A stretch of DNA of 64,000 nt, from the NCBI GenBank assembly GCA_021464415.1, contig CM038466.1:24243017-24307016 (forward strand), in the 5' to 3' direction. The notes beneath the pieces are model-generated. The model was not told where the DNA came from. It saw only the letters and a program-made list of their open reading frames with translations, and made no database searches. The position numbers were made by a program, and so were the translations under genes. This document shows, piece by piece, positions 1 through 12,600 of the stretch; positions within the stretch are counted from its first letter, which is position 1, and each line of letters opens with the position of its first letter. Source of the stretch: Lonicera japonica (lineage: Eukaryota > Streptophyta > Magnoliopsida > Dipsacales > Caprifoliaceae).

Positions 1-755
1 AGGATCAAACTACGTGCCTCTTCTTTCAAACTTCTTTTTTCACCACATCAATTATCTATCAATCATGTTACCTAACTGTTCAAAAAAAATCATGTTGGCT
101 AAAATTAAAAGAAAGTCTACTTAAATTATATATATATATATATATTGAAGGGGATAAAAATATATCGTCGAAGGTTCGATTAGCACAAGTACTAGATTGT
201 TGACCTACGGCCGAGTTCGCTATAAAAGTTATTTGGGAGTAACTGAAGCCTGACATGTGACATTAGTAGAATGAAACGTACCAGCCATGCCCCACAACCA
301 ACAATCATCCACCATGTACTCCATTTCCCTCAAACATAGGGAGTGGTATTTATTATATTGTAACAATTAGTTTCTTACATCTCTAAAAAACACTAGCACT
401 TAGCAATTAAAATCATTAAAAAAATACCTAAATACATACGACTGTTAACTTATATTCTCTCTATAATCATTGACATCATCAATTGAAGTATCCAAATTGT
501 TAAGAAATATTCACATTCCTTATTAAGAGATTGATTCCTTAAGTTGGGAGATCTTGTTCCTTATTTCTGGGCATTCCAAATTCCATAATTATGGTGATTA
601 ATTATTTTATTTTCCTTGTACAAATTGTCTAGAATCTTCCCTTGGTTGTATATATACAAGATCTTTCATGGTATACAGAAGGTAAAAAAGAAAATAATAT
701 ACATCTCTATATTTTCACCTTTTGTCATGGTGTCAGAGGGAGGTTTAATATTATC
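1..755. other. AT-rich intergenic DNA
   Basis: No gene is supported here. The stretch is AT-rich with a short (TA)n run near 128-145. Its last 8 bases (748-755) are the left target-site duplication of the hAT element that follows. Confidence 0.5.
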
Positions 756-1949
756 TAGGGGTGGGAAAATATACCAATAATACCGTACCAACTTATACCA
801 AACTGAACCAATACCAAAATATACCGAAATTTGGTAATGGTACAATACCAATCGGTATTGTACCATACCGATTTTTTTTGGTACGGCACTGGTACTCAAA
901 CTCATTACCGACGGTATACCGTACCGTACCGAAATTTTGGTATTACCATGGTATACCGTACCGAACCGTACCAAGTGTACCAATTATACCAAATACATTA
1001 AATTACCAAATTAATTACCAATAGTCTAATTATTTATATATTTGTGTATTTTAGTATTTATATATTTGTGTATAGAATATAGAGTATAATTGTTAGAGTA
1101 CGAAAATAAATAAAAAATAATACAGTTTGTGTATTTATGTATATATATATATGTAATCAGTAATCTGTAATCTGTGTATTTGTATATTTATTAATTTATA
1201 TATATATATATGTAATCTATGTATTTTTATATCTGTGTAATAAAGACAGATATATATATATATGTTTATTAATTGCATGTAACATTATTAAATAATAGAT
1301 GCTAAAAAAATAGTGATGATTTACAATGCATAGGAATAGGAGTATGTATATGAGCACACATCTAGTTATTAGTTGATTAAATTGAAAATGAACTTGATTA
1401 CAATTTAACATTATTGACCAGCTTGTGATAGGATTTTGTTTGCTTTGTTTTTTATTTTTTTATTTTTAAATAATGATGAGCTGACCTTGTTTGACAAATT
1501 ATAAATGGTTTGATGGTTGTATTCATTTTTAGTTTGATAGTAAATAAGTACCTTAAAATGTTTAAATTAAAATTGTTAATAGTAGTTAAAAAACAATTGG
1601 TTAAATAAGTTGTTATGCGTGTGTAACAGTGCTTAAGATCATCTCTAATTGAATGTATTATTAAAATTGGTTAGAATGTTTATTTTTCTCTATAATTAAA
1701 ATTGTCGGATATATTATTTGTATAATTGGATTAGTGTTTATAGACCGTTAAGGGTATGTAATCTTCTTTTTTATTTTTTAGGATTGATTTTTTGGTAATG
1801 TACCGTACCAATCCGTACCGTACCGATATTTCGGTATACCAAAGTTTGGTATACCGAAGTTTTGGTATGGTAATGATGACAGATTTTGGCGTACCAAATT
1901 TTTGGTACGGTACTCGGTATGGTACGGTATTGTACCAAATCCACCCCTA
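756..1949. mobile_element. Non-autonomous hAT element, 1.2 kb
   Basis: The ends are an inverted TAGGGGTGG / CCACCCCTA pair. The flanks are ATATTATC (748-755) and GTATTATC (1950-1957), an 8-bp target-site duplication with one mismatch, which is the hAT superfamily signature. The subterminal 270 bp on the left and 160 bp on the right are packed with short palindromic GGTACC/GGTATACC-type motifs (for example GGTATACCGTACC) in both orientations, as expected for transposase-binding arrays. The middle is plain AT-rich DNA with no transposase. Short open frames inside are by-products of the motif array. Confidence 0.82.
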
Positions 1950-1968
1950 GTATTATCCACCAGGTGTT

Positions 1969-1969
<1 letters not shown>

Positions 1970-2000
<31 letters not shown>
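1970..2000 (+). repeat. Poly-G homopolymer, 31 bases
   Basis: An uninterrupted run of 31 G lies between the right flank of the hAT element and the decayed copia sequence. Such a run can form stacked G-quadruplexes and is hard to sequence, so its length should not be trusted. Confidence 0.9.
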
Positions 2001-2004
<4 letters not shown>

Positions 2005-2034
2005 CTCATTTGTATCGAAAGTATGGGTGTTTAT

Positions 2035-2800
2035 TATACTATCCTATATAGGCATAGGAAGGACTGGTGCATCATTTTGCACATCTTGTGAGATTGTAAA
2101 AAAAGGATAAATATTTTCATAAAAGACAATATCCCGCCTAAAAAAGAATTGTTTTGTCGCCAAATCATACACTCGATAGGCTTTTTGACCTAAAGGATAT
2201 CCAACAATTATGCATTTGCGTACTCGTTGATCAAATTTGTGTGAGGGATGAACATTTGTCGTGTAACATAAATAACCAAAGACATGTAAATGATTATATG
2301 TTGGAATTCATTTGTGAAGAACTTTATAAGGAGATTTCCCCTGCAAAAAGGCATTGGAAGGCAATTAACTAGATAAGTAGCTGTTAAAGCACACCCCAAA
2401 ATTTAAAAGAAAGATGTGCTTGAAATCTAAGAGGTTGTGTAACAGCCAAAATATGACCATGTTTCCACTCCGTTTTGTTGGGGTGTTGAAACACAAGAAT
2501 GTTGGTAAATAACACCACATTCATTAAAGAACTCGTGCATGGAATAAAATTCACTTCCATTGTCAACACAATTTTTTTTTAACTCTGTAGTTAAATTGAG
2601 TTTGAACAAAGGCGAAAAAGATTTTAATAATCCTTAGGTCTCAAATTTGTGACGCATCAAATAAACCCATGTATTTCGCAAAAAATCGTCCACAATAGTT
2701 AAAAAATATCGAGCACCAAAATGACAAGAAATCTTATGTGGACCCCAAACCAAACTTATTATCTATTGGCTGGAAGAACCATCCTTACTAAAAATCATGT
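2035..2800 (-). pseudogene. Decayed Ty1/copia pol (integrase region)
   Basis: Read on the minus strand, fragments in several frames match a copia integrase in order: GPHKISCHFGARYF and LTIVDDFLRNTWVYLM (about 2760-2650), DNGSEFYSMHEFF (about 2570-2530), the hallmark STPQQNGVE (about 2490-2460), PLRFQAHLSFKFWG (about 2440-2395), LTATYLVNCLPMP, then [18 protein letters not shown] (about 2225-2170), which is the integrase-RT linker. Frameshifts and stops separate the pieces, so it cannot encode a working enzyme. No LTRs or reverse transcriptase are visible. The fragment stops close to the poly-G run and the right end of the hAT element. Confidence 0.8.
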
Positions 2801-2860
2801 GTGTTTTTTTTTGCTTATTTTCTTACACTAAATGTGTATCAAATTTATGTGTGAGCAACA

Positions 2861-2910
2861 GGGGCAAAGGGACTAAGGGGGAGGAGGGGCAAAGGGACTA
2901 AGGGGGAGGG
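2861..2910 (+). repeat. Two-copy 25-bp minisatellite
   Basis: A G-rich 25-base unit beginning GGGGCAAAGGGACTAAGG occurs twice in direct tandem (2861-2885, 2886-2910), followed by a partial G-rich tail. Confidence 0.75.
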
Positions 2911-3284
2911 GGGCAGGTTCCCGCTGTTGGATTTGAATTTTTCTTACTAGATATAAGATCTTTTTTGGAAAAAAAATTATATATATGAGAACTTTTGTGC
3001 ATAAAAATAAACTTGAGGGTAATTGTACGGGACAAAACTTTACGGGACAATTTGCAAAATTCAAACTTAACAAATTAAACCCATGACTCCACTGTCCAAA
3101 CTCCGATGCATGACTTCCTTATCTCTAGCTCTCTCATCTTCTTCTTCTCCATTTCATCTCTCACTTCTCCGTCTCGCTCTCACACGACCACGCCGCACCA
3201 GTGCAATGCACCACCACTAGCCCACCACACCGCGCCATGATCACACCCTACGCTTACCTATTGTAATGGCATATTGGTTATCCA

Positions 3285-3518
3285 TTAGTCCATTTGCTCA
3301 TCAAGTTAGCCTTACGCTTACCCGTTGCAACGGAAAGTATTGATCGAGCTTTTTCTGCAATGAATATCATAAAAGGTGCGCTACGCAACCGAATAAGAGA
3401 CAAATTTATGAATGATTGTTCGGTGATATACATTGAACAAGATATTTGCAATAACATTGATAAAAAAGAAGTGTTGCAATACTTCCAAAATATGAAAAAC
3501 TGTAAAATGTTATTGTAA
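3285..3518 (+). pseudogene. hAT transposase C-terminal dimerisation domain fragment
   Basis: The open frame 3294-3518 reads LALRLPVATESIDRAFSAMN, then a segment with LRNRIRDKFMNDC and YIEQDI, ending near FQNMK. This is the conserved C-terminal dimerisation block of plant hAT (DUF4371/TTF-type) transposases, where the ATxSxxRxFSAM core is diagnostic. Only this last block of about 70 residues is present. The zinc finger and catalytic core are missing upstream, so it is a relic. Its natural stop codon is at 3516-3518. Confidence 0.8.
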
Positions 3519-5539
3519 TTTATCATAATTGTTCGCATGTGCTATTTGAGTTGTATGAACTATTATTATTAATACTATTATGTTTGCTTTAAAATTTTAA
3601 GGCTTTAAATATGATTTAGTGTGTTTTAAATTTCGACCAAATTTCACTCCCCATTAGTCCAAATTATGACTTTATATATTATACATTTCTTCCTTTAAGA
3701 TTTGTTGACTATACATATAAATCTGTTGACCTTATATATATATATTATGTTCCACTTCAGTGGGTGAACTACTTTATATGGAATTTTATTTCCAGCCATA
3801 GCCCATGGATTGGTAATCACAAATTACAATTTTATACTCGTTTAACTTAGGTCAAGATTTGGATTTTGTTTTAGTTATTAAAAGTGTGATAATTCATATA
3901 TATGGAGCGTTACAGTTTAATTGTCCTCCTCCCTCCCTCAAGAATCACTTGGATCTATTTTTGCTTGTATCAAAAAAATAAAAAATAAATAAAGAAATCA
4001 AAGTAAAAATTATTAGTATTACTTTTGTTTTATATTGCAGAAACTTTTCTCGAACGTATTTACTTGTATTTATAGCTTAAAAGGGAAAACATTGAAAGAA
4101 AGTATGTAACTAATAAATATGCTTTAAATTCCATTTATTGTTCATTTAGTAATATGTAAGTTTTATTTATTAATTTTAAAGCTTTCTTTCAGTTATTTAT
4201 TTGGTAGACGTAAAACGTACTAATTAATGCGTTTGTAGAAAAAATACGATGAACTACCTTAGATAGCATTTTGTATATTGTGTATCACTTTGGTGGTTGA
4301 ACTACCTTAGATGGCATTTTATTTCCGGCCCCGGAATTCCTTATAGATATTGGTAAATATTCCATTTATTGTTCATTAGTACATTTATAACTTTTGTATT
4401 ATTTTAAAGATTTGTTTTAGTTATTAATTTTTTGATTTGATGAAACCATCTATATAAAAAAATTTAGGTAAACTTATTGGTACAATTTCTCTTTTACCAA
4501 TTATATTCCACTTTAGTCAAACTAATTAGGTAAAAATAATTTAAATTTCCTCTAGGTTTTCTTAACAACACCATTCATAATGGTTGAGAAATATAATATA
4601 AGTAGTGTAAATTTACTTTAAAAGTATTTACAATGATTAAAGAATGTAGGATAAAACACTATATTGTAATATAAGAGAATGATAAAATTGAGTTAAACTA
4701 AATTTAATACTATACATTACACATTGTGATGTTTGGTACCTTATGCCACACTATGTGCCGTTTAGAACTCTCAAGACACAATGTGTGATTTTTGAAGTGT
4801 TTCTGTCTCTGACTTTTATACTCTCTCTTTCTCTTTTTTGCTTTTAATTTATACCTATACACTATCTCTCTTAAATTATCACATAATATTTATTTTATTT
4901 CTCTTTTTACTATATTACTATTATCAAAATATATAAAATAAATATATTATATTTTTTATACCATTAAATTTCTCATTATAAACGCTCTAACAATTGGAGG
5001 AAGGGTGGGGTTGGAAAGACATAGTGCAATGTCTTAATTGAAATTGGTACGAGTAAGTGAGTTCTCCCACGGAAGACCTTTACCATGAGCGTGAACCTCA
5101 ATTAGTAGCAGGTGGAAAAGAAGCTCCGGAATCGAGTCCATATCCATTAAATACGATTCATTTCATAATAATATGGAAAAGAAAAAATAAAAATACTTAA
5201 TTTAAATAAAAATATAAAAAATAAGTTGAGATATGTTATAAGATACTCTCTATTTCATGCTCATTTTTATAAGTAAATGTTCTCTATCTTTCATTATTTT
5301 TTGTGAATTTTTTCTCTTCAATGAATACGAAAGAAAAATTTTTCATGAAAAAAGTTACAAAGTAAGAAGATATTTCATAAGATGTCTCAACTTATTTTTT
5401 AACTTTTCACAAAAACTAACTTTATATATATATATTTATATATATTGTTATTGAATAGACCCTTGTATATATTTAAATGAGTTTTGTTAAAGGCAAAAAT
5501 TACTCAGATTAATTTAGACGTGAATGACTCTAATTAACA
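3519..5539. other. Gene-poor AT-rich DNA with diverged repeats
   Basis: No coding region is supported. Two related segments about 520 bp apart (about 3745-3815 and 4265-4350) share a GGTGAACTAC..TTTTATTTCC core, suggesting an old direct repeat. 4565-4990 looks like a decayed MITE (CATTCATAATGG start, CATTATAAACGCTCTAA end). The last 8 bases (5540-5547) belong to the target-site duplication of the next element. Confidence 0.45.
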
Positions 5540-5547
5540 GTCATTTA

Positions 5548-6066
5548 TAGGGGTGTTCACGGTTCGGTTGACCGGACCGAATTGCCTAAGACCGGACCGG
5601 ACCGGAAATTTCGGTCCCAAAAAATAGAAGACCGGACCGGACCGAAACACATGTAAAGACCGGACCAGACCGGTTCGGTCCGGTTCCGGTCGGTCCATTC
5701 GGTCTGGACTTTTTTTTTTTGGCCCAAAAGTTGTATTATGATAAAGAAAAAAAAATTAGCACAACAATAATATATATTAATAATATATATTTATATTAAT
5801 ATATATTATTAATATTAGGGTTTGGTTTTAGTATTAATATTATATATTAATAATATATATTTAAATATATATATATATATTAAAACCGGTCCGGTCCGGT
5901 CCGACCGTAGTGTTAAAATGCAAAACCGAAGACCGGACCGAAATGATTCGGTCCTTCAAAATTTAGACCGGACCGGACCGAATTCAAATGGTCCGGTCCA
6001 AATCGGTCCATTTTCCGGTTCGGTTTTTTCTGTTTCTCGGTCCGGTTCGGTTTTTGAACACCCCTA
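5548..6066. mobile_element. hAT MITE, 519 bp, with perfect 8-bp TSD
   Basis: The termini are TAGGGGTGTTCA and TGAACACCCCTA. The element is flanked by the identical 8-mer GTCATTTA at 5540-5547 and 6067-6074, the hAT insertion signature. Both subterminal regions are arrays of GGTCCGGTCC/GGACCGGACC motifs, and the centre is a TA-rich core. No transposase is encoded. Open frames that cross the element reflect the motif array and are not genes. Confidence 0.92.
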
Positions 6067-6330
6067 GTCATTTACATCGCTATAATGATCAAATAAACTG
6101 GAAGCAAGTCCTCCAAAGACTGCTCTCCCGAGGTGGGAAGTTATATTTCAGCGAGGTGGTATGGGAAAAAATTAAAATTAAAGAAGAGAGAGTTCTCTTA
6201 GCTATTTGTGCGGTTGTGCGGCAAGATTAACATTTTGTTTTAACCGTTCGTAAAAACACTTTGAAAAATTAATTTTAACACTCAATTTTTTTTTTAAAAA
6301 AAGGAAATGATTTAATTATATTTTTTTGAA

Positions 6331-6697
6331 GGCGGGTTGTTTGGTAGATGTTTTGAGTTGAGTTTTTAAAATATGGTGTTTCGTAGAATTTAGAAGTATG
6401 TTAAAAAGTGGATTTGGTTTTTTTTTTGAGTTTTTTTCAACCAACTAAAAATTTCATAAAAAAATTTCAAAAAATAGTTAAAATGGATCTTATTTTATAG
6501 ATTTCGACGAGTATGTTTTAAATATATATTTTTTATTTAATTTTGATTTTTGAATTCAAAGTTATGGTGTTTTAAAAGTTTTTTTAGAGAGGGAAAGTAA
6601 AGTTAACGTTTTTTTGAAAAGTGCAAAAGTATAGTTGATTTTGAGTTGAGTTTTCAAAATTTGGAGGAAAAAAAAAGAGCCACCAAACAGGGGAGGC
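6331..6697. mobile_element. Tourist-like MITE, copy 1 of a family
   Basis: This AT-rich segment begins GGCGGGTTGTTTGG and ends CCACCAAACAGGGG. Its whole length resembles 20283-20653: both contain AGAATTTAGAAGTATG, a CAACCAACTAAAAAT block and GGATCTTATTTTATAG in the same order. No clear target-site duplication survives here. It has no coding capacity. Confidence 0.65.
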
Positions 6698-6807
6698 ACC
6701 CAAATCTTTTCTTTCTCTTTTTTTTTCTTTTATTAATTCTCACCACTAATTCTCACATTTCGACCACTTATCCTCTCTCTTATTATTTATCTTGCAGTTT
6801 TTTACGA

Positions 6808-7262
6808 CATCATGTCAATTTACATGCAAGTATTCTTCTTTACGTGCATACTCACATATGCTGCCGTGTATATAATATGTGAAATTTTGACCATGCATGT
6901 ATGCTATTTCAAATATCATGTCAATTTACATGCAAGTATCTTCTTTACGCGCACACTCACACACGAATATATATATATTGCCATGTATATAATATGTGAA
7001 ATTTCTACCATGTATGTATGCGATTTCAAATATGGGTGTAGTGGTTATATAAATATATATACCTACACACATATATATATATATTCAAATATCATGTCAA
7101 TTTACATGCAAGTATTCTTCTTTACGCGCACATTCACACACAAATATATATATATATATATATATTGCCATGTATATAATATGTGAAATTTCTACCATGT
7201 ATGTATGCGATTTCAAATATGGGTGTAGTGGTTATATAAATATATATACCTACACATATATG
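6808..7262 (+). repeat. Tandem repeat, about 173-bp unit
   Basis: The block ATCATGTCAATTTACATGC starts at about 6809, 6918 and 7091. The second and third units are about 173 bp and include TGCCATGTATATAATATGTG, GGGTGTAGTGG and AT microsatellites. The first unit is a shorter version of about 109 bp. One long open frame through it is produced by the repeat and is not a gene. Confidence 0.85.
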
Positions 7263-9300
7263 TCTGTTGCTATATATCACTCGATTTCTACCACGTATCT
7301 GTTTCAATTTTATTCTTAGGTTGAGTTGGTATCACCAGCTGAATACGTTTAAATTTGAGTTTATAATAATACAGTTATAAACAAGATCAAATTTGCGAAT
7401 ACTTTAATTATTAATTGCAAGTGTTTTCAAATACAAACTTCAATTAAAGAGATTAATTTTATAAGTTTATTGAAACAATAATGAAATAAATTGATATGAA
7501 ATTGTATAATTTCTTAAATTAAATTCCTTGAGCAAAAAAAATTTTCTATATAAAAAATATCATATTATTTCTCAGCATGAAATTTTCCCAGTAGTTAATT
7601 ACCATGAGGATAATATTGAACTTGTGCTTGTTTCAGTAACATGATTTTAATTCTATAATTGAGATAAAAATTATGCATTTGTATAATTTGTAGTAACAAT
7701 CTTTTTTGTGGGTGTAGACTTTTGTGACAAAGACAAAAGTAAACTTTTTGTAGGCATACTTATACTAGGGTTCTCTAACCATTAAAGATGCTCTTGTAAG
7801 ATTAGAGTAAATAGACCATTTGGCCATTAAACTTTCGATCTATTATCACTTTGCCCACTTAACTTTAAAATGAACCACTTTAACCATTAAACTTTTTAGC
7901 GAGTACCATATTGCCTATTCCATCCAAATGAGGTGTTGAAAGTAACGGAATTAAGCCATGTGCCTAGCACATGACTTTATTTAGGGGCAAAATGGTTATT
8001 TTATGATAAAATCTTCTACATTTGAACGAGCTTGGCAACATTTACTAAAAGGAGAATAAAAAGAAACATTATATTTGTGAGTTGTTCCTCAATTACCTTC
8101 TTTTTTTAATCCCCCCAGTTTTCCCTAAATTTAGTAGATCAATTCTCCATCTTGCATTAAATTCCTGATTTTCTTCTGGTAACACTATTTTTATTTATGA
8201 ATTTTGTTTCTCTCTCTGATCTTGCTCTGAATTTGGGTTTTGGGGAACGCCGGTGGTGGTCATTCCATCGTCAGCGAGTTTCTTTCTCTAGATCTAGTTT
8301 TGAAATGGGTTTTTAGGTAACTCCAGTGATGGTCGATTCAACGTCGAAGAGGAATTAAAACCTTAATTATGCCATACCTTGATCACTAGAACTAGTATCA
8401 AAGCTGCTTGAGGGTCGTGAAGGCTTGGATGCCTTGATGGAATGGGGATCGGAGATGAGGGTTTGCTTGTATCAAAAAAGATTAAATTGGATATGCTCTG
8501 TTATGAATATTAAATTGGATGGATGAGAGAGGATTAGTTTTATTGGTAAAAAGATTTGGGTAAATATTTGTCCATAAAAAAAAAAGAAAAGAAAAGAGAG
8601 AAAAAGAGGACAAGATTCTTCTATCGGTTCCCAGCAAGGCAGTGGCGCTGTCGATGAGTGGTGGCAAGGGTGCTGACAATATTGGGTAAGAGATGGGTAT
8701 TGAGGAGGGAGATAAAGGAGAGATAAAACTCCATACATAAAATAAAAAATAAATATATTTTATTCGGTTGATATACTTATCAATTTTAAAAAAAAAATAT
8801 TTTAAAATTTTATACAAAATTTTCATGATTTAAGAGCATCTCTAATAGGAATGTGTAAAATTATTGTGTAAATCTTACATGACAAGTGAGTTTACACAAA
8901 AAATTTACACAGACCTATTTATTATTCAATAGTTAATATTAATACTCATGTGTAAAAAGAAGTAGTTCAATAAAAAATAGCCACCTAAAAAATAAGAAAT
9001 TACACAAATGAGGAGAGGGAATGAATGGGTGGAGAGAGAATGAGTGGATGAAGAGAGAATGTAGTAGTATGATTGAGTTAATGCAGTGAGAGAATTAGTG
9101 GGCAGAGAGAGAATCTCACTTAATTGTATAAATTAAATGTATAAAATACACAATAATTATATACAAGACTTTAGTTATCATTAATTTTATACAACTATTA
9201 AAATAACAAAAAATTTATGCAATGCGTAAATTTTATATAATGCTAAATTAACTATTTTACCTAACACCATTAAAAGTATTCTTAGAACCGTAAGAAACAC
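7263..9300. other. Intergenic DNA upstream of MLO with a possible MITE
   Basis: No gene is supported. 8832-9290 may be a MITE: it starts AAGAGCATCTCTAATAGG and ends in a diverged inverted match (CACCATTAAAAGTATTCTTA). A similar GCATCTCTAAT-type start occurs near 1640. The remainder is low-complexity sequence. Confidence 0.4.
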
Positions 9301-9664
9301 CGGAGAGAAATAAAATCACCGGATAGAGATTTTACGGACACCAGTTTTAGACTTCAACGGCGCGGCCGCTGTCATTGACTCTTTTAACAGATGTTAAGAC
9401 GCGTGCGTTTTGGCGTAAATGCCAAAACTTCATAAAATAAAATCAACAACAGTAGCCATTAAGTTGTACTGCAAACTCATCTTTGTCTCAGTCGCATACT
9501 CTTTCTCTTTGATCAGCACTGTATCCAATCCAAACTTTCTTCAGATTAAAAATACACCCAGTTAAATATTTCATATTGTTAAATAACATTAATTAGCTGC
9601 AAAAATAACCCTTTTCTCACAGCGCGCGCTCTCTCTCTCTCTCACTGGTTTTGTGTGAGTGAAA
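9301..9664 (+). promoter_or_regulatory. Putative MLO promoter and 5'UTR
   Basis: This is the 360 bp immediately upstream of the MLO start codon. It includes a small GC-rich patch with a NotI site (9361-9369) and a CT-dinucleotide tract (about 9628-9642) just before the ATG. CT tracts are common in plant 5'UTRs. No TATA box or transcription start can be assigned with confidence. Confidence 0.4.
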
Positions 9665-12600
9665 ATGGCAGGGGATACAAGTGGAACAACAAGGGAGATT
9701 GATCAAACACCCACATGGGCTGTGGCTGGTGTTTGTGCAATCATCATCATCATCTCTATTGCCTTGGAGAAGATTCTTCATAAACTTGGCCAGGTATATA
9801 TAGCATACTCGTTTATTTACACATACTTCACCAGTTTTACTTTTATTTTTGAGCTCATTTTGTTTCCTCGATTTTTGTTAACTTTTTTTTATTGATGTTT
9901 GAAATACCCTTTTTGATTTCACGTGCTAGTTTAGTTATAGTCATATAGTTATTTGCGTTTCAAGTCTCATGTTGGTTGATTTTGACACCAGAATAGGAAA
10001 GGGGAAAAAGGTACCCACGGGTGTTTGATCTTGCCAAATTTGTTGTTGGGTTAATGTTCTTGTTGAGACTTGACACTATAAATCCGACGTTGGGAAAACA
10101 GATCCTCCCAAATTAATATATAAGAATAAGGGGCAACTCTACCCATTGCCAATTGATTTTAGGTTGGATGGTCCAAAAGGAAAGGCCTCTGAACTCTAAT
10201 ATTCTGTAATTGGACTGAAACTTTTGCAATACTCACGTGGGTAACGTGGATATACCTAGTTTGACAGTTTGATTATCTTTGGTCACAGTTTTTGGAATTT
10301 TAGTGAATTGTTTATGCTGCCTGGGGTTTTGTGATTTAGATATTTTTAGTTGTTTGTCACCCAGGTGCGTTTGATTGGCTAAACTTGGAAAACAGGATCT
10401 TGAGGTGAAGTTGGATTTTTGAATTACACGAAAAATGAAAAAAATTAGGCTAAAACAGATTGGAAGATGATATTCTTACCACTTTCATATACCGGATAAT
10501 TATACCAAGTACATAATGTACAACCCACTAGTGCATCCGGCATAATGCATAATGTACAACCCACTAGGCGGCAATTCATTTAGGAACATATACTCGGATC
10601 ATTTTCAATACATATAGATGTAAATATCATATAATCGAACCTCTATAGTTCTGAAATACTAACTATATTTGTCTGTATATATGGAACTATATGTCTCTTT
10701 TCATATGTTTGTGCAAGTCAAAATAGGGGGTCGCTTGACTTGGCGTTTTGGGTCACTAATGTATCCCGTTTGGGGTCGGTGCACCCAATTCGCAGTACAT
10801 AGCGCTGGTCCACGAATTAGGCAACATTGGGTTGACGTACTCCTTGTCCTCATAACAAAGAGGTCATGGGTTCCATCCACATTGACGAGGTATTGAACCC
10901 TGTGTTTTGTCCATCCTAGTTGTGGTGGTGGTTGACTGGTTGTGTGTCCACCCTTTGTTGTAGAGGTTGTAAAATCATGATTAAATTGTATTGTGAAATC
11001 ATCAGTAGTATAAAAAAAAATAAAAAAATTCCTTCCATTCAGTAAAAGGGAGACCCAATTTCAATATATGGAAGAGATTAACTTTCTAGAGGATAAATAT
11101 CATTGCCTCAAAATACCTAGTTCCCATTGTACACCCTATTACACCCAAGTGAATCAATGTTTAAACCAAGGACTCTGTCAATTTTAACCGCCAGAAAAGT
11201 TCAATGTATGTAACCTTATATTTAACTCTTCTAGATTCAAGTTCTTGAGTCCTAAGTCGACCTCATTTCATATAAATACTCTCCCCAACATTGTTGGAGT
11301 AAATAAAAAAAACCTTTTGAAATTTACTTATAGAACAAATAGTGCCAACCCTTTGAATAATTTGTCCAATACCATGAACTTACTACTGCCCAAATTTGCT
11401 CATGGACTGTTCAAATGGGTTTCTGAAAGCTGTGATCATGCCTTTAATTCTAGCCAAACTCTTAACAAAATTAGTTATATCATATGTTCGAGTCCTTAAC
11501 GGAATGAATTTTCTTTTCAGTGGTTTACAGATAAGCACAAGAAAGCTATGTTTGAAGCTTTGGAGAAGGTTAAAGCAGGTAAAAACACACGGATTTTGAC
11601 TTCTTGTTCTCTTCCCTGTGCAATGACGACTGAATTTTGATTTTTAATTGGACTTGGGGGTTTGATTATTGCAGAGTTGATGGTTCTCGGTTTCATATCA
11701 CTAATTTTGACATTTAGTCAGTATTATATTGCCAAAATCTGCATTCCTATCAAGACTGCGGACACTATGTTGCCATGTGCCGCAAAACATGAGGCTGCCA
11801 GTGGAGAAGAAGAAAACCGCCGGAGGCTTTTATGGTATGAGCATAGATTTTTAGCTGGAGCCCCTACCACCAAATCTAGTTGCAAAAAAGAGGTATTTTT
11901 ATTTATCTATCCCTGCTTGCCATATTCAAATGGAGCCTCTTAATACACAATGTAGTAGTGTTGCTGATAAGCTTTTGGTGATTTGATGAGCATCTCTTTC
12001 ATTTTCATCCATACACAGGGCAGAGCTAGAAATATATATTAGAAAAGGCATATAGAATATAATAATCTGTCCGTCTCGGATATTCCCACTTTCCTTTTTG
12101 GGATGTCCCAAATTGATAATCCCATTTCCCTTTTGGCACATAATCATTATACAAAATCTCACAATGGAAGATAAGTTGTATCCTGGACCATTGATTAGGT
12201 TGAAATTAGTGTTTTTTAAAAAATTATTGAAGTCATGGGACTATCAACTTGAGACGGAGGGTGTAATTAATAATTAAAATTCTTTTGGTCTGTAAAATGC
12301 ACTCTAATGAGATTTATACATTGACTATAATTGGTCCTCAAACAAGGACTAATAGAGCTTAAATTAGATAAAATCCTTCATTGAACATCCCACCTTATCA
12401 ACTACATCCCAGCAAAATGAAGATGCGGATACTTTAAACGGTGACATCTTGGTAGCCTAATGACCCAAAAAGAAGAAGAAAATACTTTGGAGTTTTGAAG
12501 GTCTACAAATCATAAGCTATCAATAAAATTATAAATCAACTTACGTTGCTTAAGGTTATTATATGTTAGCTGGATGATGTTATTGGAATCAAAACCTCTC

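Noticed and set aside
5822..6230. Small proteins rich in RSDRSVK and GPVR motifs
   Set aside because: They are translations of the GGTCCGGTCC motif array of a hAT MITE.
6812..7186. 124-aa open frame with repeated HVNLHAS segments
   Set aside because: It is a product of the 173-bp tandem repeat and AT microsatellites, with no start-context or homology support.
11245..11499. 84-aa open frame in MLO intron 1
   Set aside because: It lies wholly inside an intron flanked by good splice sites and matches nothing known.
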